Assembly (NCBI RefSeq): GCF_050436995.1
Contig: NC_134767.1
Span: 6,138,001-6,202,000, forward strand
DNA from: Anticarsia gemmatalis
Lineage: Eukaryota; Arthropoda; Insecta; Lepidoptera; Erebidae
DNA length: 64,000 nt
Reading direction: 5' to 3'
A program made the translations under genes and the position numbers. The notes beneath the pieces are model-generated. The model ran no database searches, had not been told where the DNA came from, and saw only the letters and a program-made list of their open reading frames with translations. Below, piece by piece: positions 11,535 through 22,029 of the stretch. The stretch's first letter is position 1. Every line of letters begins with the position of its first letter.

Positions 11535-11827
11535 TTCACTATAAGCCCGCTATTATCTATACTTCTATACTAATATTATAAAGCTAAAGAGTTTGTTTGT
11601 TTGTTTGAACGCGCTAATCTCAGGAACTGCTGGTCCGATTTGAAAAATTCTTTCAGTATTAGATAGTTCATTTATCGAAGAATGCTTTAGGTTAAATATC
11701 GTCACGCTACGACCAATAGGAGCAAAGTACCCGTGAAAAATGTTACAAAAACGGGGAAATATGATTCTCTTATGTGACGCAAGCGAAGTTGCGCGGGTCA
11801 GCTAGTTCACTATAAGCCCGCTATTAT
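11535..11827. repeat. 22-bp direct repeats flanking a Helitron
   Basis: TTCACTATAAGCCCGCTATT plus AT occurs at 11535-11556 and again at 11806-11827, immediately after the CTAG end of the element. Helitrons normally insert between A and T without target duplication, so this flanking repeat is unexpected. Confidence 0.85.
11564..11805 (+). mobile_element. Non-autonomous Helitron-like element
   Basis: It starts TCTATACTAATATTATAAAG, carries a (GTTT)n stretch and GAACGCGCTAATCTCAGG, and ends with the hairpin CGCAA-GCGAAG-TTGCG followed by CGGGTCAGCTAG. A 5' TC, a 3' CTAG and a short stem about 8-10 nt before the end are Helitron hallmarks, and there is no coding capacity. It resembles the Lep1-type Helitron-like repeats reported from Lepidoptera, though that name is from memory. 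Other copies lie at 20468, 28318, 36344, 53034, 59888 and 60885. Confidence 0.85.
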
Positions 11828-12257
11828 ACTTTATATCTAATCTTATTTTAAAGAGGCTTACCCAATCCACATCTAAAAGAAAATGCCATTTTGTTTATTG
11901 CTTCTAAATTACAGAATTGAGGTTGCGTGTGTTGAAAAATAACTGGATCACGCAATCTCAGGTCACTTTCAGTGTTCTGAAGGTTTTGACCTCTGTACTT
12001 GCATAATATCGCGATATGCGTTAATCGAGAGTGAACATGCATCGTGATTTTCTACAATTCACTGTCAAGCATCGAGAGTATGACATTTCAAATGCATTGC
12101 CATAGTGTTTCTTCTAAGAACAACAAAAAAGCGTTAACGGCCGTGGATAAAATTGTTTTAAAGATGTTAAGTAAGTCTAACGAATTAACTCAACCCGGGT
12201 TTCAGCATTTCCAATATCTATCAGATAGGTTATGAGATAGAAATTTGACAGTGATTT

Positions 12258-12330
12258 TCATATATTTAGTAAATAGTGACAGTAAATATTATTTACTGTC
12301 ACTGTATTTAACAAATTATTACTAAATACG
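12258..12330. repeat. Long imperfect hairpin
   Basis: AGTGACAGTAAAT and ATTTACTGTCACT form a perfect 13-bp stem with a 3-nt ATT loop (12275-12303). Outer arms TTTAGTAAATA and ATTACTAAATA extend it with bulges. No coding sequence is included. Confidence 0.7.
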
Positions 12331-12561
12331 AACTCATCAAGTTAGAAGTAGAGTTAATATTTTGAAACATTATCGTATAAAACTTTCCTATTATCTTCAA
12401 TTCTTCGTATAACTCAATACGACGCAAGACAAATCATAGCAGCCGTTTGAGACACGAGCGTGTATCAGTCAGTTGATCGTACGGAACGTAACTGATGTAC
12501 ACACGTTTACCTTCGAACAGACGCATCAACTACAAGACAACAGCCTGCTGTTTGTAAATCG

Positions 12562-12587
12562 TTGAAGATTGAACGAACAATCTTCAA
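12562..12587. repeat. Perfect 10-bp stem-loop
   Basis: TTGAAGATTG and CAATCTTCAA pair across a 6-nt AACGAA loop. It is isolated and of unknown role. Confidence 0.65.
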
Positions 12588-14520
12588 AATTCATGCAGCG
12601 AATGCAAACCATCTTCAAAACAAACAACAGAGAATTATATTCACAATTAAGTTAATAATTTCCCTTGAACATTGCCACAAAACGTCCTTCAGGTACTTCG
12701 TTCCTTTCATCTTAATCCGCTTGAAGTATAAAATCTGCAAATATCTTTTGTCCCTTATTTTCTTCATTATAATGAATGATAAAGGAATACATTTAGCGGT
12801 GCACTGCCGGCGAGATTTAAAGATCCAGTTTGCAATTAATAAAAGTAATCATTGTAATTACTTTTACTTTCTAATCTGTTTTTGTTTGGTGCAGTTACCT
12901 TAAAACCACCGCAGGGACCATCACAAACAAACCGAAATATATAATCGTTATTTAAAATCTCATTTAATCAAATTAAACTGTTGTTTGTTGAAAAGCAAGC
13001 GTCGAGAAATCCACTGGAAAACCCTTTGCTAGGCTGTGCTACACAGGTTTAAAAAGTAATAAGTCTTAACAGTAAGTTTCGTTTATAAAATATAATCATT
13101 AAAAAGAGCGATCTATTTCGCCGCATTTAATTACTTTGACAAACTAAGGAAATTTTCTGATCTAGCCTTGAGTCAGTGCCCTTTCGATCAGCAGTCACAA
13201 CGCTTGTCCTACAAACAGTAAAAAATAATAATAAAGTCGCAAAGGATTTATTAATGTTAGTTCGGCCATTTATATCCAACTCAAGAGTTTTTACACATAA
13301 AGAGAATATTATGAAACTTTTCCCGCGACAAAAAAAGAATTATTACAAGATATAAATTACTGAACGCAATTTCGTGCAATAACCTAACTAATTATTTGGA
13401 AAATATAAGTAATGGCACTGGTATGATGTTCTTTTGTAAAGAGATACGAATTGCAAGATGTTTTTGTTTCTATCTTCAAGCATTATGTGCTAAATAGACT
13501 ATATAAAGGATTATGTCATTGAGATATTGTTTTTAGTTGATGAGACAGCTCATTATTTATCTACTTATCTTGATTTAGTAAATTCTCCAAGGAGTAAACT
13601 ATATTTCTTTTGTTTAGAAACTATGTTTTTTGCACAAACAGACTGTTTTGGTTTAAAAAGCACCAGAATTATTCTTACTGTCTAAGTTTTTTTCAATGAT
13701 AGAAATATATTTTTGGACGTGAGCAAAGTTAGGTCAAAAGGTTGACATCAAAAAAGTCCCCTCAGAAATGTATTTTTACATCAATTCACAGTACTAGCTC
13801 AAGTTGTCTGATATATATGGCAATAGTCTCTATCACGAAAATTGTCACCTCTGCCTACATCTTCGGATATAACAGGCGTATAAAATCCCGCTCTTTCCAT
13901 AGATATAGGTAGAGACTAAAGGAATTCTCTTGCTCCACTTTCAACAATATTTTAATATTTTTTTTTTTTTTTTTATCGCAAACACGTGAAGTCAGTTTAA
14001 ACTATTGAAATTACACGATTAATCAAATAAAGTGGTTCTTTGTTGATTACACTAATTAATACCAGTGTATTGTTTTCATTGAAAATGGACTCATTTAAAT
14101 ATGTAACGAGAATGAAAGGATACATTATTTTGGTTTTCTTCTGTGAAATCTGTTTTAGCAAATTATATATTTTTTATTAGATATTATTATAATGTACATA
14201 AAATCACGCCTTTTTCTTATAGAGGTAGGCAGAGATCGAAGAATGCCCCATTTTTTAAAATGCATTTAGATGTATATTACAAATGTTGTAAAAGTTTTAT
14301 ATCGCTTTTAAGTTTACATGTTGGACTAATTTTGTTAAAAAAAAACTTCAACATAAATCTGTTTAATACGTAGAGCTGAGACTACTCGAGACACAAGATT
14401 TGTTCTCAGAGTGAAAATTCGAAACAAATAATACGAATCGAACAAAAGATAGAATTTCACTTCCATTCAACGCGAACATTTTGGCCGGCAGTGTACGTTT
14501 TTGTCCGGGCCGACATAAAT

Positions 14521-15233
14521 CAAGCTTGAGCCCCGGCGCCGGCCGTTAATTTACGTCGAATTCGGATAAATTTTATTACTACTTGTGTCGCTTTTACTCC
14601 ACTCCATTGCAGATTATAAAAGGGCTTTTAATCTGTGGGATTGAGTGTTTATTTTATTCATTTCCTTTAAATAAAATACGTAAATAAATGTAGAACTTGC
14701 ACTGAGCAAGATTAAGCAATGCTCTTCAATAAAGACAAGTCTGTCGTACCTACGTATTTATAATATCTCGTGCTAAGCCAACATCTATCTTTTATAGTAT
14801 CTTTACTAATGTTATAAATCCGATAGTTTGTCTGCTTGATTATTTGATCACGCCAATACTATTGAAAGATTTTGTTAGGTTAGGTTATAACGAGAATTAA
14901 CACATAGAACTAATACTTGGCCTGTAAAATCTTTTATCTTTATCTTTTACGCTTTACGTTAGTATCTTATAAAATATCCACATATGTAGATGTATTTAAA
15001 ATAAAACAAAAGGCATATTTAGCTCACCATTTAATACATGAAACAAACACTGCATTTAAAATGTAGTGTAATTACAAATAGTCCATTCATATACATATTA
15101 TACTCATACGCCTTTTACTTAAGTTGGTAGGAGATGTATTAAAAAGACCAAATTATATTTTTTCGTACAATTTTTTTTGGTCGCAAGTGTACATAGTAAC
15201 ATGTAAAATTGTCTAGACGGATGAAGTAACAGC
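14521..15233. other. Unassigned DNA, duplicated at 22371-23083
   Basis: A GC-rich patch near 14521-14550 starts the unit, and the rest is AT-rich. ACTAATGTTATAAATCCGAT near 14805 faintly recalls a decayed Helitron 5' end. Nothing firmer is visible. Confidence 0.4.
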
Positions 15234-15335
15234 AATTTAATAGTTTTTCTAGTACTCAGTAAGTTGATTGTTTTATATTAAGCCTAAGTTCTCAGGTTTA
15301 TAGTCGTTTTGGTCCAGACTTTAAAAAGGAGTTAA
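15234..15335 (+). repeat. Dispersed repeat R, copy 1
   Basis: It shares TTTAATAGTTTTTCTAG, TCTCAGGTT and GGTCCAGACTTTAAAA with 17210-17315 at moderate divergence. Both recur in duplication unit 2 (23084-23185 and 25060-25165). It is a non-coding interspersed repeat of unknown class. Confidence 0.6.
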
Positions 15336-15925
15336 TCAAATAGCCTCGAAGACGACTCGTGGTTTTACTAATATACGATCAATTACAACAATTCATGTAA
15401 GGCACATAGTTCACCCAATTACAAGAACACTGTTTCGTACATTGTGATTGTGAATCGAACTCCCGTACAAAACAAAGGTATTAGTAAGCCTTTTCTAAGA
15501 CATCCTTGCTAACTTTACATAATGCTATACGGACATTCACTTATCATTCAACTTAGCACATACTCCTTACACAAACTTAGTGTTACTCCTAAAAAATAAT
15601 ATTCATCCACGTACAGTCACGCTCATAAATATGTAAGCATTTTTCGCATAACACAAGGACGATACATATTTATATCAGCGTGTACCTGATTACACATTTA
15701 TGTATTCAACTGTACATAGGTTGTGCTTTTCAATTTATTTTCGATAAATAATTCATATTGCCATCAATATACATTGTTTGTTTTTAATATGGCTGTCGCG
15801 GAAACTACAAGAATTATTCACGGATTATTATAATGAAATTGGGTATTTTGATATTATATCGGATATTGAAATACTGAGAATACTATATGTATAGTCTTGA
15901 CTGTCGCATAAGTTATAACTTATAT

Positions 15926-16094
15926 AGCGCGATTCTGTACAGTCGGTACTGTCGAGTATCGAAATTTTGACATTTTGAATGTACTACCAAAACATTTCAT
16001 ACGACACCCGTCAGAGGCGCTGATCAGATTTTCATACAAAATTTCTCGATGATAGGTCGGTTGTTGGTAGTCGATAGAAGTAGAGAATCGAGCT
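15926..16094 (+). mobile_element. MITE-1 copy with both ends
   Basis: It begins AGCGCGATTCTGTACAGTCG and ends GTAGAGAATCGAGCT, which is the inverted counterpart. The core contains GAGGCGCTGATCAGATTTTC and GGTAGTCGATAGAAG. Both inverted ends are present, so it helps define the family. Confidence 0.85.
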
Positions 16095-16097
16095 ACA

Positions 16098-16190
16098 GTT
16101 CAGTTGACATTTAGAATGTACTGCCAAATTAGATCCTACGACGCCTGTTAGAGGCGCTGATCACATTTTTTTTTATCGATGACAAGCTCT
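16098..16190 (+). mobile_element. Truncated MITE-1 copy next to a full one
   Basis: GACATTTAGAATGTACTGCC, then TTAGAGGCGCTGATCACATT, follow immediately after the copy at 15926, giving a head-to-tail pair. Its right end is replaced by a T-run and ATCGATGACAAGC. Confidence 0.75.
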
Positions 16191-16224
16191 GTGTTGCGTG
16201 GTTTATGCGCAATATTATTATTCT

Positions 16225-17209
16225 ATTAAAGCACCCATAGCCAATTGCCCTTACTGGTCGGAAAACGATCTATGGGTAAGGATAGATGGATGGCCGAATA
16301 GTGGTATTTGAACTGTGCGTCTCCGTGCTTCGGAGGGCGTATTACGAATACTCTAGAAAATGGCTATCTTTGTATTCAATGGTTTGCGCATTGTTTATAT
16401 TAAACATAGAAAAAGTACTTAAGCTTTATCATAACTCAATTTTGTCAATTATAATAGTAAAATTACAACAGAATTAACCTCAAAGTAATTTTACGCTGAC
16501 TGTACTTAAATTTACGCGACTATGAATATTTATTACGATTTACTTGACGTTTCGGCTGTCACAATTGCTCCTGATTATGCGACCTTGTGACACGTAAAGT
16601 GAGTCAAATTATAATGCATGACTGCGTATATCCGTATTATGTGTATATTATTAGAACCACATTATCGCCATATGATAATAATAACCATGTCAAATCTATA
16701 TTGGGAATTTCACACAATATTGTATGTAACAATCCCCGAAGGTTCTATTTACGGAATGGGCGAAGGCTACAAAGTAAACATCATGTTAGTTACTTAAGTG
16801 AATTTACATAATAGCACTATTAAATAAGAACTGAAAGAAAATATTCTTAAGAACTTCACACGGTATTTATGCATGTTCTACTATTTCTTAAAGTTTCAAA
16901 TATTATCCCTTTTACTCATAAATAGCACAAACTTACCTTTTAATGGTATTTACCAGTAAGAATAAAACTGATCTTACCTTAAATATTTATTTCGTCTCCG
17001 CAATGTGTCTGTGTTTTAGCTACATAAATAAATTAAATAATTTCTCTGACCCACAGTTGACCTAATACCCCTCATTCCAGAAGAAAATCCGGAGCATTGG
17101 GACAATAACGTATTAAAACTCTGCGTTTATATTCCTAATACATACATAATATCACGTCCGCTATACCCAAAAGTGTAGTCTAAGGGGTATGAAATAAAAA
17201 CAAACCGTT
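16225..17209. other. Mostly unassigned DNA with a SINE-like scrap
   Basis: GTCTCCGTGCTTCGGAGGGC at about 16317-16338 resembles the internal CTCCGTGTTTCGGAAGGCAC block of the 5S-type SINE at 61605. The 63- and 74-codon frames at 16286-16477 and 16587-16811 have no domain signal. Duplicated 7,850 bp downstream. Confidence 0.4.
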
Positions 17210-17315
17210 TAATAGTTTTTTCTAGAAAACGTAGCAAAAGGCTGAATGTATTATATTTAGCCTGAGGTCTCAGGTTCATAATCGCATGGATCCAGACTTT
17301 AAAACGGAGTTAAGG
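17210..17315 (+). repeat. Dispersed repeat R, copy 2, within a short direct repeat
   Basis: This is the counterpart of 15234-15335. It is bracketed by two copies of a GGGGTATRAAATAAAAACAA unit (about 17193 and about 17314) that could be an insertion duplication or a local repeat. Confidence 0.55.
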
Positions 17316-17421
17316 GGTATAAAATAAAAACAAACCGCGACACGAGAATCAATCCTAAGACATCATGATCGTATACACTACCGTCCAGATCACAGACTTC
17401 ACGATAGTCTTCAGACTTCAC

Positions 17422-17449
17422 ACCGTCATATACTAGTGTATATGACGGT
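17422..17449. repeat. 12-bp perfect stem-loop
   Basis: ACCGTCATATAC and GTATATGACGGT pair across TAGT. Duplicated at 25272-25299. Confidence 0.75.
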
Positions 17450-18443
17450 TGATCGTTGACTGCCTAGACCACAGCCCAGTGGAACGATAATGCATTCAAA
17501 CCTTACATCTACGTTTCTCTTTCAAAAAAGTGTAGAATGATAATTTGAAGCAAAAAGCGCTGAGTGGTGAGAGCGTTCAGCAGAGCGTGTCCGACTGACT
17601 CAAAGGCAGGTGGGACGGTCGCCGCCCACGACACTCCAGTTTGAAGTTGTGTAATATCTTTACTACAATTCTTACGTTTGTATTCTTGACCTTGATTTCA
17701 AGCTAAAGTTTTAGGTGCTAAGGCTTTACAAAAGTGCTTGTAATAGTAATTTGAGGGATTTATTAATAAGTGAACATTTTATTGATAAGGGTACCTTATG
17801 AAATTATGACTTTATATTAAAAATATCTATAATTATGAATATGGTCATCTAAAACAAGCGAATAATACTACTTATGGAATTGATGTTGGTCAAATACTTA
17901 AGTAAAATTTTAGTCAACCGAAGCAGCTTAATAACTATTTTAAAAGACGTTATATTCGAAGCTTTAGGAGGTTTTCATTCAATCCCTTTACGCAAGTAAT
18001 AGTTTTCTTCGTAAAGACATTGTTATATCTTTCCAATAACTAAAAATAATCTCATAACCATACTATTTTTGTCTGTTATTTGAAATTTGGTTACTTTCAA
18101 AGAAACCCCTACACACATATTATTATAAAATAAGCGCCAAACTATTTCTAACCAAACATTCTTTGAAGGTTGTATAAAATCTTTGTAGATTACACGACCT
18201 CGGTACACCAAACGTATTCATACAGTCGCTCCTTGGTTAGAGAGCTTTCAACTAAATTAATACACGAACTTGTGTACTTGCTACCTTTGTAACACACTGG
18301 ACTTTACGTTGAGAAAGATTTTGTAAGCACTAAACGACGTATATTTTTGGTTCTTGGGGAATGAATGGAACCTTTAGAGTTCATAATTGATAAAAGCAGC
18401 GAGAACACATCAGTTTTCAATGAATCTGTAATCAACAACTAGT
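17450..18443. other. Unassigned DNA with a GC-rich patch
   Basis: The part at about 17550-17635 (GCGCTGAGTGGTGAGAGCG and onward) is GC-rich and vaguely tRNA-head-like, but no B box follows. The rest is AT-rich. Duplicated downstream. Confidence 0.35.
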
Positions 18444-18600
18444 GTTGCGATTTCCAACACTCGGTACTAACGAGTCTTTGACATTTAAAATGTAGTTAAA
18501 TACTTAGTTCCTTTAAAATCCGCTAGAGGCGCCAGTCTATGTTCTCATCATCATTTTTCAATAGTTGAATGGTTGTCAATAGTTGTACAAAATTGCTCCT
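18444..18600 (+). mobile_element. Degenerate MITE-1 copy
   Basis: It has CTCGGTACTAACGAGTCTTT, GACATTTAAAATGTA, CCGCTAGAGGCGCCAG and a drifted right part (GGTTGTCAATAGTTG). It is clearly older than the copies at 15926 and 20021. Duplicated at 26294-26450. Confidence 0.75.
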
Positions 18601-20020
18601 CGGCACTTATCTTTACTATTTTGGCAACAAAAGTTAACATAATATTATAATGTTTCATAATTTGAACAAGTTCCAAAATAAATGTTGCAATATATTTTCT
18701 TACTTACGCAGTAGTTCATAAACATTAACAAAATAAACACCAAATACCATACAAGTAACTATTGTATCATTTCAGAAGCCTAAAAGTTAAAGGTCATTAA
18801 CCTTTATCGTGACAAAAAAATCGGAGGCGTTACGACTTATTCTTCATTGTTGGCACAATTACTCATATATAATATACCTTTAGTCCGCCTTTCCAGGAAC
18901 TGATATAATCGTTCTTGAATCACCACAAAGAGCTGTAAGAAAGAAAGATAAAACTGTTCTTTGTAGATTACACACGTGTATTCTTTACTTGTTATTTTTA
19001 TTGTAGATAAAGACAAATCATATAATAATATGATATATTATACGGAAGTGGGTGTGTTGTTAAACCAATGATTTTTTTTTTCATGGCTTCGGCCGCCATC
19101 TTTCTGTCTCTACGCAAAAGTTTAATAAGACATTAAATCTTCTTCGTGATTTTTTCTATCTATTTTAAATTATAAACAGCAATATCGTATTCTAATGAAA
19201 GCCTCGCACCAGACCCCACACGATGATCATTGATCACAAACTGACTTAGATATTAACAAATATAGAAAAAAAACAAATGTGCACTCTTTTCACATTTAAA
19301 ATATTGAGAAAGGTAATAAAACAATAATTTTAACAGATCTATAAAGGAAACTTAATACTAAATTTAGTTAACCTGCAGCGGAAAAAAATACTTGTGTTGA
19401 ATTAACCGTGCAGGAAAATAAATATTTAGGAAAATAAAATAAAGATTTTACAAATCGCTACTATTCTTTTTCATATTATATACATGTAAGTAGATAAACT
19501 ACACTATAATCATAAACACAAAGTGAAATACATCTAAACGAATAAACATATTTTAGCAAAAAGACTGAACCAATTTCAATCAAAATTGACAATGCAGTAG
19601 GCTATATCTTATAGACGTCACGAGATAAAATTCTCAACAAAAAACCACGAGCAGAGTCATGGGTATGGGGCTATGGGCTATGACTAATGTATACTCTAAA
19701 GAAAACAAATCCCTTTGTTAAACACTTGTTCGACACCAAAAAGTAAAATCGCGACAAACTTACAATTTTTCATTCCTGGCTGAAGTTTATAATTTTATAT
19801 GAATTACTACTCATTGTAGCTGAAAATCCTTATATAATGAGTTTTTTATTGTTACCTACTCATACACCCGTGAGAACATGAATGTAGAATACAAAGGACG
19901 TTTCTGTGGATAAGTTGCATGGTGATAATTTTAAATGTATTTTAAACTAGCAAGACCCTGAAGGGGCGAGCCTATTACTATATAACGGACACTTTACCAA
20001 ACCCAAGACCTAACGATCAG
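18601..20020. other. Unassigned DNA with an EcRE-like palindrome
   Basis: No gene is recognised. AGGTCATTAACCT at 18791-18803 matches the ecdysone-receptor element pattern (RGKTCANTGAMCY) at 12 of 13 positions; such a match can occur by chance in 64 kb. Duplicated at 26451-27870. Confidence 0.4.
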
Positions 20021-20180
20021 TAGCATGATTCTCTACAGTCGGTACTATGTATCGAGTACAATACATATCGAGTATCAAAACTTTGACATTTAAAATGTAC
20101 TGCAAAAATAGTTCCTCCTGCCCCCGCTAGAGGCGCTAGCCGGTTGGCGATAGTCGATAGTAGTAGAGAATTGCGGTGCT
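20021..20180 (+). mobile_element. MITE-1 copy with a small internal duplication
   Basis: It runs from GATTCTCTACAGTCGGTACT to GTAGTAGAGAATTGCGGTGC. The left part carries a duplicated ATCGAGTA motif (ATCGAGTACAATACATATCG). The middle lost the GATCAGATTTTCATACAAAA portion. Duplicated at 27871-28030. Confidence 0.85.
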
Positions 20181-20467
20181 GCAGTCGTACATACAGCCAC
20201 CAATAATACCACAGGTAATATAGAATTGTTACAAGTAAATATGTTTCATAAATAAAAATGTATAAGATTATTCATTACAAATTCATATTTAATTATTATT
20301 GGCAAAACGTTGGTGTTCTTCAAACACCTCCGCCGGGTTATTCGTAGAAGAACAGGTCGATTCAAAAATGTGCTTTCTCGCCCGATCGGGTGAGTTGACG
20401 AGTAACTCCCTCTGCCAAAGACTTCTGGTATGACTGGTATTATTACTGATCTGCTATTATTTAAGTA

Positions 20468-20727
20468 CTAGCTGACCCGCGCAACTTCGCTTGCGTCACG
20501 TAAGAGAGAATGGGTCATAATTTTCCCCGTTTTTGTAACATTTTTCGTTACTACTCCGCTCCTAATGGTCGTAGCGTGATGATATATAGTCTATAGCCTT
20601 TCTCAATAAATGGGCTATCTAACAGTGAAAGAATTTTTCAAATCGGACCAGTAGTTCCTGAGATAAGCGCGTTCAAACAAACAAACAAACAAACTCTTTA
20701 TAATATTATAGTATAGATTAGTATAGA
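20468..20727 (-). mobile_element. Helitron-like element in duplication unit 1
   Basis: Minus orientation: CTAG at 20468-20471 is followed by CTGACCCGCGCAACTTCGCT, the complement of the 3' hairpin end. The far end reads ATAGTATAGATTAGTATAGA, a 5' TC end with a small internal duplication. It carries (CAAA)n. No coding capacity. It is about 400 bp beyond the inhibitor stop codon. Confidence 0.85.
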
Positions 20728-21133
20728 TATAAAATAAATAAGCATATAATTTTACAATATATTTTGTTTTTTCCTTTTGTAATCAATACAATGCATTTAC
20801 CTCATTATTAATTCGATTAAGCAGCGATAACAGTTTAAAAATAAATGTTATACTTCTGCACATTATTTACGCTAGGTACATCAATGATTAAATAAAACGT
20901 ACTTTCAGGACACACATAATAATATAAATTTAATTTCAAAATTATTTATTAAATCAATTAATAAAAAAATAATGGGTACAGTTTTAAAAACTGTACCCAT
21001 TATTCTTATCAATTGTTTTAATATTATTATTAAATAACCTCCTCCTCTAAAAATCCTTAGCATTATAACTCAATTTAGATTCCTTGTAACAAAGGAAATA
21101 AAATATTAGTTAAAATAATCACTTTTCTAATCT
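20728..21133 (-). other. Probable 3' UTR and downstream flank of the I29 gene, copy 1
   Basis: On the minus strand, downstream of the stop at 21134-21136, AATAAA lies at 20950-20945, about 185 nt after the stop and a plausible poly(A) signal. The 37-nt hairpin at 20968-21004 lies between stop and signal. The remaining bases are AT-rich. Confidence 0.5.
20968..21004 (-). repeat. Perfect 18-bp hairpin in the probable 3' UTR, copy 1
   Basis: AATAATGGGTACAGTTTT and AAAACTGTACCCATTATT pair without mismatch around a single A. If the transcript extends to the AATAAA at 20950-20945, the hairpin is within the inhibitor mRNA's 3' UTR. It is duplicated at 28818-28854. It could instead be an unrelated tiny inverted repeat. 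Confidence 0.85.
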
Positions 21134-21991
21134 TCAAGCTTTCGTACCCTTAATTCCAAACTTTGCAAACTCCTCCTTGGTTAAATCCGAAAATTTCGTA
21201 ATTCCTGAAAACAAATACATATTTTTAACAATAATTATATACTTAGTACAATTGTTAGCTGTTGTTAGTGATTCAATAACGCTATTTTCGATGATACAAT
21301 CGGTAGTATTCAGTATTTAGAGAGTATAGTTTGACATTTAAAATGTACAATCAAGTTTTCATTCAAAATTTGTCAATAGCTAGCCGGTTGGCCGTAATTG
21401 ATAGTAACACAAAATTGCGTTACAAGTCTTATAAACGATTTGGTATATTATCACGTTCTTATGATCCTTTTAACTATGACGTCGTTCGCACTATTGTAAT
21501 AGAACATTTATATGTCATAACTAAAATATTTCTGACTTATAACTTAACCAGAATCAAAAACAAATATTACATGAAGTACTAGATATCGAGGCGTCTTTGC
21601 CATAATATCTATTTAAGTACTTCATAACTTTCTTAACTTCATAGCCAGACAATTAATTAAAAGTGGACACAATAATATGACTAAAGTGAAAGTCCTTTTT
21701 GACAATACATATACATCACGATTAAGAAATAGGGCTACGATAAAACATCTTACCGAAAACAGCATTATCGCTTGCTTCATTCAGATGATTAGATTCTAAC
21801 AGATTGGACTTGAATATTTCGAAGCGTTCAGCCTTCTCTTGTTCACTGGCATAGGTCTTCTTGTACGTCTCAATAAAATGTTCGAAAAGCCTGTCTGCAT
21901 TGTCTAGAGAGTACTTTACTGGGTCCATTGCTATCACGAAACTAACCACGATAAAGAGTAGCAAAAGGCACTTGTATGTACAATTTACCAT
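21134..21991 (-). CDS. Secreted I29 cysteine protease inhibitor (cathepsin propeptide-like), copy 1
   Basis: Two coding exons, 21991-21754 and 21204-21134, are joined across a 549-nt GT-AG intron (donor G|GTAAGA, acceptor TTTGTTTTCAG|G) and give 102 residues. Residues 1-21 (hydrophobic CLLLLFIVVSFVIA) form a signal peptide. Residues about 32-95 form an I29 inhibitor domain: an ERFNIN-type helix with E52, R56, F60, N63 and N71 (the Ile position is Ser67), then GITKFSDLT at 80-88, the GxNxFxD motif with Thr for Asn. No protease domain follows; the chain ends FGIKGTKA. Stand-alone I29 proteins such as Bombyx BCPI inhibit cathepsin L-like proteases, so that role is inferred here. The intron separates the ERFNIN part from the GITKFSD part, so the unspliced frame would end in spurious residues. 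A MITE-1 lies in the intron. Confidence 0.9.
21290..21424 (+). mobile_element. Degenerate MITE-1 inside the inhibitor intron, copy 1
   Basis: GTTTGACATTTAAAATGTAC, then CAATAGCTAGCCGGTTGGCC, mark a MITE-1 whose central GCTAGAGGCGCTGATCAG part is deleted. It lies antisense to the I29 gene, between the splice acceptor (21205) and donor (21753). The 83-codon plus-strand frame overlapping it (21331-21582) is therefore not a gene. Duplicated at 29140-29274. Confidence 0.8.
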
Positions 21992-22022
21992 CGCTATATG
22001 ACAATGTGATAATTATTTTTGA

Positions 22023-22029
22023 CTTTATA
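22023..22029 (-). promoter_or_regulatory. TATA-like box of the I29 gene, copy 1
   Basis: TATAAAG on the minus strand is about 32-38 bp upstream of the ATG at 21991. It would place the start site near TCACATTGTCATA (about 22009-21997), giving a very short 5' UTR. An identical copy is at 29873-29879. Confidence 0.45.

Larger units (their letters stand above)
11828..14515. other. Unassigned AT-rich DNA with two hairpins
   Basis: There are no genes I can support, although a 113-codon AT-rich frame lies at 12562-12903. Stems at 12258-12330 and 12562-12587 are listed separately. At about 13846-13925 and 14195-14245 are fragments resembling a dispersed motif (GGTAGGCAGAGA and its complement), also seen near 35800 and 45950. 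Confidence 0.4.

Noticed and set aside
11564..11805. Reading the CTAG-ended repeats as SINEs
   Set aside because: There are no pol III boxes and no poly(A) tail; the TC start, 3' hairpin and CTAG end fit Helitron termini.
12562..12903. 113-codon plus-strand frame
   Set aside because: Composition is that of AT-rich noncoding DNA (Ile/Lys/Phe-rich), it includes a hairpin, and it has no motif.
21331..21582. 83-codon plus-strand frame (also at 29181-29432)
   Set aside because: It overlaps the MITE-1 remnant in the inhibitor intron, antisense to the gene, and has no domain.
21722..21991. Treating the 89-codon uninterrupted frame as the whole inhibitor
   Set aside because: The last ten codons are intron sequence after a GTAAG donor; splicing to 21204 restores the conserved GITKFSDLT motif.
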